Below are positions 1 to 6,854 of a stretch of DNA of 34,564 nt, piece after piece. Every line of letters starts with the position of its first letter. Position 1 is the first letter of the stretch. The notes under the pieces are model-generated. The model was not told the DNA's origin. It saw nothing but the letters and a program-made list of their open reading frames with translations, and searched no databases. The DNA is from Filifactor alocis (lineage in GTDB: Bacteria > Bacillota > Clostridia > Peptostreptococcales > Filifactoraceae): NCBI GenBank assembly GCA_030529565.1, contig JAUMWQ010000002.1, forward strand, positions 6,451-41,014, in the 5' to 3' direction. Position numbers and translations under genes: made by a program.

Positions 1-254
1 ACACTGTGATAGCGGTTGCTCACAAGGTATATTTGGACAAGTGCTTTTCACGTTTGTGTAAGGAAAAGGAAGATCGGGACTAAGGTAAAAGAGGATCCGT
101 AAAGGCGGAAAAGAAATATGACAAAAGTTCTAACGGATGATAGACTTGGATCGCTTTGGTTTCAACGGGCACGATACTTAGGAATGATTCGGAAGAAATG
201 AAATATGATCATACAAAAGACTTCGGACCGCCGAAGAGAAGAGGAGGAAACAAG

Positions 255-2762
255 ATGAGTAAGACGCTTATTATAGGAGGAGTTGCGGGAGGAGCAACTG
301 CGGCTGCAAGGTTGAGAAGGTTGGATGAGAAGATGGAGATCATCCTCTTGGAGAGAGGGGACTATATCTCCTATGCGAACTGCGGACTCCCGTATTATAT
401 CGGAGATGTGATCAAGGAGAGGGAGGCCCTTCTGCTCCAGACACCCGAAGCGATGAAGAAGAAGTTTAATATCGATGTAAGAACGGGAAACGAAGCCCTC
501 TCCATCGATAAGGAGAAAAACCGTGTTACGATCGCACGCAAGGACGGTTCGACCTATGAAGAGACCTACGACGATCTGATCCTGGCCACGGGTTCTTCTC
601 CGCTCAAGCCACCCATTCCGGGAATAGACGGAGAAGGGATCTACACCCTTTGGACGATCCCCGACACCGATACCATCCGCAGTGTGGTCGACGAGAAGAA
701 ACCCGCGACCGCTGCAGTGATCGGAGGAGGATTTATCGGACTTGAGATGGCGGAGAACCTTCACAAACGCGGGATCCATGTTTCGATCATCGAGGCTCAA
801 AATCAGGTCATGGCGCCGATCGACTTCGAGATGGCGCAGATCCTGCATGAGAATATGATCAACAACGGTGTAGATCTGAGGTTGGGAGACGGGGTCAAGG
901 AGTTTCGTCGGGTAGGAGATCAGACCGAGATCGCCTTGGCGAGCGGAGATGTCGTAAAGGCGGATATGGTCATCTTGTCTATCGGAGTAAGACCCAACAG
1001 TTTGATCGCGAAGGAAGCGGGCTTGGAGCTCAACCAAAGAGGCGGAGTGAAGGTCGATAAGATGATGAGGACCTCTCATAAGAATATTTGGGCGGTCGGA
1101 GACATCATCGAGATCGAAAACTTTGTCAGCAAACAACCGGGAATGATACCTCTGGCAGGCCCGGCAAATAAACAGGGAAGGATCGTTGCAAACAATATCG
1201 TATCCTCAAGACAGGGCGCTTCCGGCCTGGAGGAATACGAAGGAACGATGGGAACCTCGATCGCTCAAGTCTTTGATTTCAGCGTGGGAGCCGTCGGCCT
1301 CAACGAAAAGGCCCTAAAGATGGAGGGAAAGGAAAAAGATAAGGACTACTATGTCGCGACGATCACCCAAAAATCCCACGCGGGCTATTATCCGATGGCT
1401 ACGCCGATGACGATAAAGATGATCTTCGACAGGAGCGGGACCATATACGGGGCGCAGGCGGTCGGACAGGACGGCGTAGACAAGAGGATCGATGTACTTG
1501 CGTCCGTGATCCGATTGAACGGAACCACCGAAGACCTCAAAAAATTGGAGCTTGCCTATGCTCCGCCCTATTCCTCGGCGAAAGATCCCGTCAATATGCT
1601 CGGTTTTGTCGCGGAAAACATCCTGCGCAAACTCGTGGTCTTCCGAAGCCCCGAAGAAGTCGAGAAGATGAAGGGAAGGGAGGACTTCCTCGTGCTCGAT
1701 ATCATGGAGAATGTGGAGCGTTCGGTATGGGCGATGGAACCTTCCGTCCACATTCCGCTTGGAGAACTGAGGGAGAGACTGCATGAACTTCCCAAGGACA
1801 AGGAGATCTGCACCTACTGTGCCGTGGGCGTTCGTTCCTACAATGCGGCGAGGATCCTGATGCAGAGCGGATTCGAAAAGGTAAGCGTCCTCGAGGCGGG
1901 AACGGGCTTTTATAAGTCGGCGACCTTGGATGTGAAGAAGGAAAACCAAAAGAACATCGACAGGTCGGCAGGTGGCTCCGGTGGAGGAACTGAGGATGTA
2001 AGGCAGAGCACTGCCGATGTTCGTATCGTCGACTGCTGCGGACTGCAATGCCCGGGGCCGATCATGAAGGTCAACGAGACTTTGAACATGATGAAGAGCG
2101 GAGAGATCATGAAGGTGTCCGCGACCGATATGGGATTTGCCCGAGACGTCGAAAGCTGGTGCAAAAGAACGGGGAACACCTATCTGGGAGCGACCAAGCA
2201 GGGTTTGGAGAACATCGTAACCATCCAAAAGGGAGGAGAAGGATCAGCGGTCAGCGTCTGCAAGACCGAGGAAAAGGTAGAGCAGAACCTTCCTCAAGGC
2301 AAGACGATGGTCGTCTTCAGCGGTGATCTGGATAAGGTCATAGCCTCCTTTATCATCGCCAACGGAGCGGCGGCGATGGGACGTCCCGTTACCATGTTCT
2401 TTACCTTCTGGGGCTTGAATGCACTTAGAAAATCTTCGTCTATCAGAGTAAGCAAGAACTTTATCGAGAGGATGTTCGGCCTGATGATGCCCAAGGGGAT
2501 CGATAATCTCAAACTTTCCAAGATGAATATGGGAGGAATGGGAACTAAGATGATGAAGGCGGTCATGAAACAGAAAAATGTTGCAAGCTTGGAAGAATTG
2601 ATGCAGAGTGCGATGAAAAACGGGGTCAAGCTCGTTGCCTGCACAATGTCCATGGATGTCATGGGGATTAGGAAGGAAGAGTTGATCGACGGAGTCGAAC
2701 TCGCAGGGGTCGCGACCTACCTCGGGGATGCTGAGCAGTCGAATGTAAACCTGTTTATTTAG
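255..2762 (+). CDS. CoA-disulfide/persulfide reductase fused to rhodanese, TusA and DsrE-like domains
   Basis: An 835-residue FAD- and NAD(P)H-dependent enzyme, probably cytosolic, that should reduce CoA disulfide, CoA persulfide or polysulfide and pass sulfane sulfur along its own carrier domains. Residues 1 to about 445 form a pyridine nucleotide-disulfide oxidoreductase: the FAD motif GGVAGGATAA is at the N-terminus, and the single active-site Cys43 in NCGLPYY sits exactly where CoA-disulfide reductases have it. A rhodanese domain follows with CAVGVRS (Cys522), then a TusA domain with CPGP (Cys599), then a DsrE-like domain with Cys796 in ACTMSMD. The start is the ATG at 255, behind GAGGAGG; an open frame continues upstream to a TTG at 156 but has no ribosome site. 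A 6-bp hairpin (221-236) lies just before the ribosome site. This four-module order is known in Firmicutes; the substrate is inferred. Confidence 0.9.
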   Translation: MSKTLIIGGVAGGATAAARLRRLDEKMEIILLERGDYISYANCGLPYYIGDVIKEREALLLQTPEAMKKKFNIDVRTGNEALSIDKEKNRVTIARKDGSTYEETYDDLILATGSSPLKPPIPGIDGEGIYTLWTIPDTDTIRSVVDEKKPATAAVIGGGFIGLEMAENLHKRGIHVSIIEAQNQVMAPIDFEMAQILHENMINNGVDLRLGDGVKEFRRVGDQTEIALASGDVVKADMVILSIGVRPNSLIAKEAGLELNQRGGVKVDKMMRTSHKNIWAVGDIIEIENFVSKQPGMIPLAGPANKQGRIVANNIVSSRQGASGLEEYEGTMGTSIAQVFDFSVGAVGLNEKALKMEGKEKDKDYYVATITQKSHAGYYPMATPMTIKMIFDRSGTIYGAQAVGQDGVDKRIDVLASVIRLNGTTEDLKKLELAYAPPYSSAKDPVNMLGFVAENILRKLVVFRSPEEVEKMKGREDFLVLDIMENVERSVWAMEPSVHIPLGELRERLHELPKDKEICTYCAVGVRSYNAARILMQSGFEKVSVLEAGTGFYKSATLDVKKENQKNIDRSAGGSGGGTEDVRQSTADVRIVDCCGLQCPGPIMKVNETLNMMKSGEIMKVSATDMGFARDVESWCKRTGNTYLGATKQGLENIVTIQKGGEGSAVSVCKTEEKVEQNLPQGKTMVVFSGDLDKVIASFIIANGAAAMGRPVTMFFTFWGLNALRKSSSIRVSKNFIERMFGLMMPKGIDNLKLSKMNMGGMGTKMMKAVMKQKNVASLEELMQSAMKNGVKLVACTMSMDVMGIRKEELIDGVELAGVATYLGDAEQSNVNLFI

Positions 2763-2904
2763 AGCAATACCGCACAAATGTAAAATCTTGATTTTTCTGT
2801 GATAGGCAAGACACGAAGTTTTGTCAAATCAATGCTTTCAAGAAATCCGATCTTCATATACAGCGATTTTACGACGACTTTCTAAATTATGCGGTGTTTT
2901 CTTA
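2763..2904 (+). repeat. Dispersed intergenic repeat, copy A (MITE-like)
   Basis: This block of about 142 bases starts directly after the stop codon of the oxidoreductase gene. It is similar along its whole length to the reverse complement of 22639-22783; shared blocks include TTTGTCAAATCAAT, ATCTTGATTTT and GATTTTACG. The ends are imperfect inverted repeats: AATACCGCACAAAT on the left, and GCGGTGTTTTCTT on the right, whose complement gives AACACCGCAT. It has no open frame. The rest of the 405-base intergenic region, 2905-3038, shows nothing recognisable. Confidence 0.65.
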
Positions 2905-3038
2905 TAAAGATAGTAGGGAATTTGATTATTATTTGTATAAATCGACCGATTAAGCACCTTGGATCATGTCCCGGCCCAACTTGTTTTGGACAAGGATAGA
3001 TCCTGTGATCCGAATGGTTTGAATGCAGTATAGCCGAT

Positions 3039-3076
3039 AAAAAACGAGCTTATCTCTAAAGATAAGCTCGTTTTTT
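3039..3076. terminator. Bidirectional intrinsic terminator
   Basis: A perfect 16-bp stem (AAAAAACGAGCTTATC and its complement) encloses the 6-base loop TCTAAA. It gives a T-run on either strand. It lies between the convergent oxidoreductase and Rrf2 genes and can stop transcription from both. Confidence 0.88.
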
Positions 3077-3167
3077 GGTTCGGGGCAACGATACAGCATA
3101 TAAGAGCAAAAGATAAGAACGCACTGCCCGCGACCGAGTATTCATACTTCGTCCGACTTCCTCCGTG

Positions 3168-3575
3168 TCATATTGTACCGTCCAACACATCTTGTAGGGA
3201 GGTGGCTGCAAGCTTTTCTTCCAGGATGGATTGCAGACCCTTGTAAAGCTGGTGTACTGCACACTGGGGAGATCTTCCGTTATTGCAATACAAATCATCT
3301 TCCAGACATCGATTAAGTTTGATGGTTCCTTCCATCAGCGAGATGATCTCAAGAAGACTGATATCCTTGGCTTCCTTTTTGATGGAAAAACCTCCGGTAG
3401 CCCCCCTGAATTGAGATACGAGACCATGGCCGACTAATTTGCGCATAATTTTAAGCACATAACTGGGAGTTACATTGGTGGCTTCGGAAAGCTCACGACT
3501 GGACACAATGTCACCTGTTTTTGCCAAATGGACCATAATACGAATTGCATAGTCTGTAGTAATATTTAGTTGCAC
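3168..3575 (-). CDS. Rrf2-family transcriptional regulator with three-cysteine cluster
   Basis: A 135-residue winged-helix DNA-binding regulator. The N-terminus (MQLNITTDYAIRIMVHLA) and the helix-turn-helix region (SSRELSEATNVTPSYVLKIM) are typical of Rrf2. Three cysteines, C90, C97 and C105, with H108 nearby, lie where IscR-like members bind an Fe-S cluster, so redox, nitric oxide, iron-sulfur or sulfur sensing is likely; which one is unknown. I place the start at the GTG at 3575, because AAAGGAG lies 7 bases upstream. A GTG at 3584 in the same frame overlaps that ribosome site. The gene converges on the persulfide reductase gene and shares its terminator. Control of that gene is plausible from the shared sulfur theme, but no operator is proven. 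Confidence 0.88.
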   Translation of the reverse strand: MQLNITTDYAIRIMVHLAKTGDIVSSRELSEATNVTPSYVLKIMRKLVGHGLVSQFRGATGGFSIKKEAKDISLLEIISLMEGTIKLNRCLEDDLYCNNGRSPQCAVHQLYKGLQSILEEKLAATSLQDVLDGTI

Positions 3576-3727
3576 GCACTTCACTCCTTTAATACAAAGA
3601 TATTTCCGTGAGAGGTTTCATTAAGGCAACCGCCTCTCTTGCGAAAGAAATATGAAAACGCCTGTGCAAATTGAAAAACAAAACTCACAATAAGATCTTC
3701 TTCAGTCCAACACACAAGAACTGAGGA

Positions 3728-3770
3728 CGAACAATGAAACACACATAGCCCAAAGGGGCATCATTGTTCG
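3728..3770. other. Inverted repeat CGAACAATGA...TCATTGTTCG
   Basis: Two perfect 10-base arms (3728-3737 and 3761-3770) are separated by 23 bases, which themselves contain GCCCAAAGGGGC, able to form a small hairpin. No T-run follows on either strand, so it is not a simple terminator. It lies about 155 bases upstream of the Rrf2 start and could be an operator or part of a structured RNA. Confidence 0.4.
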
Positions 3771-3815
3771 GAACGGACACCGGTTACTACGGTATGTATC
3801 GGTCTATTCCAAAAG

Positions 3816-3843
3816 TTGTAAGATGAGTATAACACTTTATATC
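3816..3843 (+). promoter_or_regulatory. Candidate sigma-70 promoter for the small RNA
   Basis: TTGTAA (3816-3821), a 16-base spacer and TATATC (3838-3843), pointing right towards the terminator at 4036-4062. Matches to consensus are moderate, so this is a proposal only. Confidence 0.3.
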
Positions 3844-3848
3844 CCATA

Positions 3849-4062
3849 AGTATAGATGGAAGAGGCGGACTTTACAAAAATACCATACTTATCGGAGTAG
3901 ATAAGGTTAATATACGGAAATATCGAGAAAAAAGATCCGGAGAAACAGCGCACAAAAACAGATCTTTGTCATCCTGATGTTTTGTAGAGTCAGCTTATCT
4001 TGTAAAATGAATAACTTTACCTATGTTATTTTTCAGATCGAACCACGTTCGGTCTATTTTTT
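3849..4062 (+). ncRNA. Candidate structured small RNA
   Basis: A transcript of about 210 bases would run from the promoter-like motif at 3816-3843 to the intrinsic terminator at 4036-4062. No open frame in it looks coding and the next gene downstream is on the other strand, so the terminator has no other obvious client. Inside, ATAAGTAT (3846-3853) can pair with ATACTTAT (3885-3892), or else CTTATC (3888-3893) can pair with GATAAG (3900-3905). The two pairings exclude each other. A third CTTATC at 3994-3999 could also pair with GATAAG. The 5' end is a guess and no known RNA family was recognised. Confidence 0.3.
4036..4062 (+). terminator. Intrinsic terminator, plus strand
   Basis: The 8-bp stem GATCGAAC/GTTCGGTC (one G-T pair) closes the loop CAC and is followed by TATTTTTT. 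On the minus strand the T-run is missing, so it acts only rightward, although no gene precedes it on that strand. Confidence 0.6.
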
Positions 4063-4263
4063 CGAATGATATAGTTCTGTCCTGATACTATTATTCGACA
4101 AAGAGATTGGCCTATCGATTCTGAGACTGCGAAAATACTCTTCATTTCCTATGAATTACAACTCATCGGTATCAACAATGCAGCAAATAACAGTGGTGTC
4201 AGTGAAAAACTGATTTTGTGATGTTGATGGAAGTATGCGCGACTTTCCTGATGAAAAAGATAT

Positions 4264-5517
4264 CTACAGACGGATTCCGGAAGGAAAGGCCTCGTCTTTC
4301 ATGATCCCCCACATCTTGTCGATGTAAGAGAGGGTGTAAAAGTTCTCGTAGTGATGGTAGTAGAAGGCGCCCTTCAGAGTCATCCTGTAGGAAGAGCCTT
4401 CTTTTTCGAGGAAACCCAATTTTTCGGCAAGGTAGAACTCCAAACCGTAGACCTTTTTCAGAGGAATATGGAAGAAGTCTTCAAAGTCCTTGGGATCGAC
4501 TTCGGTGCTGTAGGCCGTCCAAAACAGGTAGTAGATCATCCTCTGCCTGAGGGAGAAACGCAGGGTGAGGGAGGTGGGCAGGGTGTCTTGAGAGATCCTG
4601 CGACAGTATTCCTCCACCGAGAACGTGTTAATCTTGAACTGATCTCGGAGCAGGGTCGTCGCCGAGCAGCCGAAACCCAGAAAGTTGTCCCTCGTCATCG
4701 ATGAGTAATTCGCATTTTCCGCATTGGAGAAGGTCCAGATCGACTCGCGTCGATATCCCCTGTCCTTGAAGTACAGGCTCATCTCATCGAGCAACCTCCG
4801 TTTTTCTTCTTTTCTCATTGCAGGGACCTTGTTTTTTGTGAAGGTGAAGTCGATAAAGGGGTAGACGGCGATGTGGTTGGCACCGATCGAGAAGGCGAGA
4901 TCCGTATCCGCCTTCAAGTCATCCGCTGTTTGTCCGGGAAGGGCGAAGATAAAGTCCATCGACACCGTTTCGAAGCAATAGCGCCCCAAGGTCTTCCTCA
5001 TTCCTTCTATGTCGAGGGGAGGTCTGCCCAGGGTGTCGAGGAACTTGTCCTGAAAAGATTGGATGCCGATACTCAGCTTGTTCACTCCGGCCTCTTGCAA
5101 CAGAGAAAGGGTCCTGTCGCGGATGTCTTCGGGATGGAGCTCCACCCCTATGCCCTCCGTAATGATAAAGTAGTGTTTCAACAATTCGATGATCTCTCCC
5201 AGCCGATCCGCGATAAGGGCGGGAGAACCACCTCCGAAGTAGAGGCTCGTCACCTTCTTCTTCTCCTTCATACCCCCGGCAACCATGCGGATCTCCTTCA
5301 AGAGGGCTTCGATGTAGGTCTTGCAGAGGGCCTCGTCGTAGACCTGCTTGCAGTAGGGGCAGAAGGCGCAGATGCTGCGGCAGAACGGGATATGCACATA
5401 GAGACCCAAGGAAGAGCAGTCCTCAAAAGGAAGACTGTCATCGTATTCGTTTGTAAACACAAAGGGTTTCAGGGAACGGGTGAGCCACATTCGGCTGAGA
5501 GTTGTCAGGATACTCAT
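4264..5517 (-). CDS. HemN/HemW-like radical SAM protein
   Basis: A 417-residue cytosolic radical SAM enzyme of the coproporphyrinogen III oxidase-like family. The cluster motif is C46-x3-C50-x2-C53 in HIPFCRSICAFC, with an extra C56. The SAM-binding stretch YFGGGSP and the family motifs GVNKLSIGIQSFQD and DFIFALPGQT all follow in order, as does a C-terminal HemN-like part with DNFLGFGC. The ATG at 5517 has AAGGAGG 6 bases upstream. It is the third gene downstream of nrdAB on the same strand, after a 278-base leader-like gap. No haem biosynthesis or haem uptake genes are near, so the reaction (haem insertion, anaerobilin formation, or something else) cannot be chosen; only the family is firm. 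Confidence 0.85.
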   Translation of the reverse strand: MSILTTLSRMWLTRSLKPFVFTNEYDDSLPFEDCSSLGLYVHIPFCRSICAFCPYCKQVYDEALCKTYIEALLKEIRMVAGGMKEKKKVTSLYFGGGSPALIADRLGEIIELLKHYFIITEGIGVELHPEDIRDRTLSLLQEAGVNKLSIGIQSFQDKFLDTLGRPPLDIEGMRKTLGRYCFETVSMDFIFALPGQTADDLKADTDLAFSIGANHIAVYPFIDFTFTKNKVPAMRKEEKRRLLDEMSLYFKDRGYRRESIWTFSNAENANYSSMTRDNFLGFGCSATTLLRDQFKINTFSVEEYCRRISQDTLPTSLTLRFSLRQRMIYYLFWTAYSTEVDPKDFEDFFHIPLKKVYGLEFYLAEKLGFLEKEGSSYRMTLKGAFYYHHYENFYTLSYIDKMWGIMKDEAFPSGIRL

Positions 5518-5616
5518 GGCGACCTCCTTATCTGAATTTGAGACAAGCTCCTTCCTTTGATGGGTGTAGGGGCCTGTCGAAACGGTTGATAATGTTAAGC
5601 TGATATCAAATAACTT

Positions 5617-5733
5617 GAAAAACAGGGTAAACTCTGTTTTGTACGAAAAGTCAACTTCTCGAGAGTATTCGTCTTACAGACTTTTGCCTTTTGCAAAACG
5701 GCGGACAAAACAGAGTGTACCTTTGCAAGGTAC
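5617..5733 (-). promoter_or_regulatory. Attenuator-like leader with competing hairpins upstream of the radical SAM gene
   Basis: Perfect 11-base arms at 5632-5642 and 5705-5715 (CTCTGTTTTGT and its complement) enclose a nested 7-bp helix, 5646-5652 with 5679-5685. The inner arm at 5634-5640 can instead pair with AAAACAG at 5619-5625 across an 8-base loop; read on the minus strand this ends in CTGTTTTTC, a weak terminator shape. A further perfect hairpin, GTACCTTTGCAAGGTAC, lies at 5717-5733. The segment is 100 bases before the radical SAM start and just after nrdB. No known riboswitch family is recognised; it may be only an untidy terminator of nrdAB. Confidence 0.4.
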
Positions 5734-5795
5734 TTCTCCGGATGTCGGACAGTCTTACGAGCGTTGCCTTGAGGACTGGGAGGTGTAAGAGGTCT

Positions 5796-6839
5796 TTACA
5801 GATCGTCCTCGATAACGCTGGACTTGGAATAGGCGGAGACCTTAGCCTCGAAGAAGTCGGTCTTGATGGCGTTGGGGTCGGAGTATTCCATGACCCAGGC
5901 CATCGACGGAGGCTCCTTCTCGTAGCCTTCGTAGATGAAGTCGAAGCCCAGTCCGCGACAACGTAGGTTTCCGAGGTATTTGAGATAGTCTTCGACCATC
6001 TTCATCGTAAGACCTTTGATACGGTCGCCTATGACGTAGTTCGCCCACTTGATCTCCTCTTCGACTCCCTGTCTGATCATGGAGCGGAAGACTTCGATGT
6101 TTTCTTCGGTAAAGAGCTCGGGCTCTTCCTTCTTCAGTTCCAGGATGATGGAGCGGAACAACCAGAGATGGGTGTTCTCGTCGCGGTTGATATAACGGAT
6201 CTCCTGGACCGTTCCGGGCATCTTTCCGCTGCGACCGAGGGAGTAGAAGAACATAAAACCGGAGTAGAAGTAGATCCCCTCCAGGATGTAGTTGGCAACG
6301 GCGGTCTTGAGCAGGTTATATTTGGTTCGGTTGTAGTAGAAGTCGTTGTACTGCTCTCCGATAAACTTGTTTCTTGCCAGCAGAAGGGGATCGTCCTTCC
6401 ACTGATAGAGGATCTTGGTCCTCTCCTCGGGCGAGCAGATGGTATCGAGGATGTAGCCGTAACTCTGGGAGTGGATCGCCTCCTGGTAGGCTTGGATGGT
6501 CAGGCAGAGGTTGACCTCGTTGGCCGTGATAAACTCCCCAATGTTCGGCAGGTTCGCCGTCTGCAAGGAGTCGAGGAAGATCAGGAAGGAGAGGATCTTG
6601 TCATAGGCGGTCTTCTCCTCGTTGTCGAGGTTTCGATAGTCCTTGATATCCTGCGTCAGGTTGATCTCCTCGGGGATCCAAAAGTTGTTCATCGCATGAC
6701 GGTACCAGTCGCTGACCCAGGAATACTTCATATTGTTGAAGTCGTTGAGGTTGGTCGTGTTTCCGTTGATCATCCTTCGTTTCGAAAGTTCAATGTCCCC
6801 GTGCTCGTTAAACAGGGCTTTTCGTTTGATTTCATCCAT
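5796..6839 (-). CDS. nrdB: Class I ribonucleotide reductase beta subunit (NrdB)
   Basis: The 347-residue small subunit of aerobic ribonucleotide reductase, which holds the dimetal-tyrosyl radical cofactor used by NrdA to make deoxyribonucleotides. The metal ligands are all present in order: D90 (FLDSLQ), E120 and H123 (YQEAIHSQSY), E187 (ILEGIYF), E221 and H224 (RDENTHLW). The radical tyrosine is Y127, four residues after H123 as in the E. coli enzyme. The acidic C-terminus (VIEDDL) fits the tail that docks on NrdA. The ATG at 6839 has AAGGAG upstream. It starts 15 bases after the nrdA stop, so the two are one operon. No nrdI or nrdH is adjacent, which favours subclass Ia over Ib. Confidence 0.96.
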   Translation of the reverse strand: MDEIKRKALFNEHGDIELSKRRMINGNTTNLNDFNNMKYSWVSDWYRHAMNNFWIPEEINLTQDIKDYRNLDNEEKTAYDKILSFLIFLDSLQTANLPNIGEFITANEVNLCLTIQAYQEAIHSQSYGYILDTICSPEERTKILYQWKDDPLLLARNKFIGEQYNDFYYNRTKYNLLKTAVANYILEGIYFYSGFMFFYSLGRSGKMPGTVQEIRYINRDENTHLWLFRSIILELKKEEPELFTEENIEVFRSMIRQGVEEEIKWANYVIGDRIKGLTMKMVEDYLKYLGNLRCRGLGFDFIYEGYEKEPPSMAWVMEYSDPNAIKTDFFEAKVSAYSKSSVIEDDL

Positions 6840-6854
6840 GATGTTCTTCTCCTT

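Larger units (their letters stand above)
3576..4263. other. Gene-free region of 688 bases
   Basis: No convincing protein gene on either strand; the longest open stretches are short, lack ribosome sites and match nothing I know. The region should hold the promoter of the Rrf2 gene near 3600 (-). It also holds an inverted repeat at 3728-3770 and a candidate plus-strand small RNA ending at a terminator at 4036-4062. Both are listed separately. Confidence 0.6.

Noticed and set aside
162-1136. A 324-codon open frame on the minus strand within the reductase gene
   Set aside because: It lies fully antisense to a well-recognised gene and its translation resembles no protein family; a codon-bias shadow.
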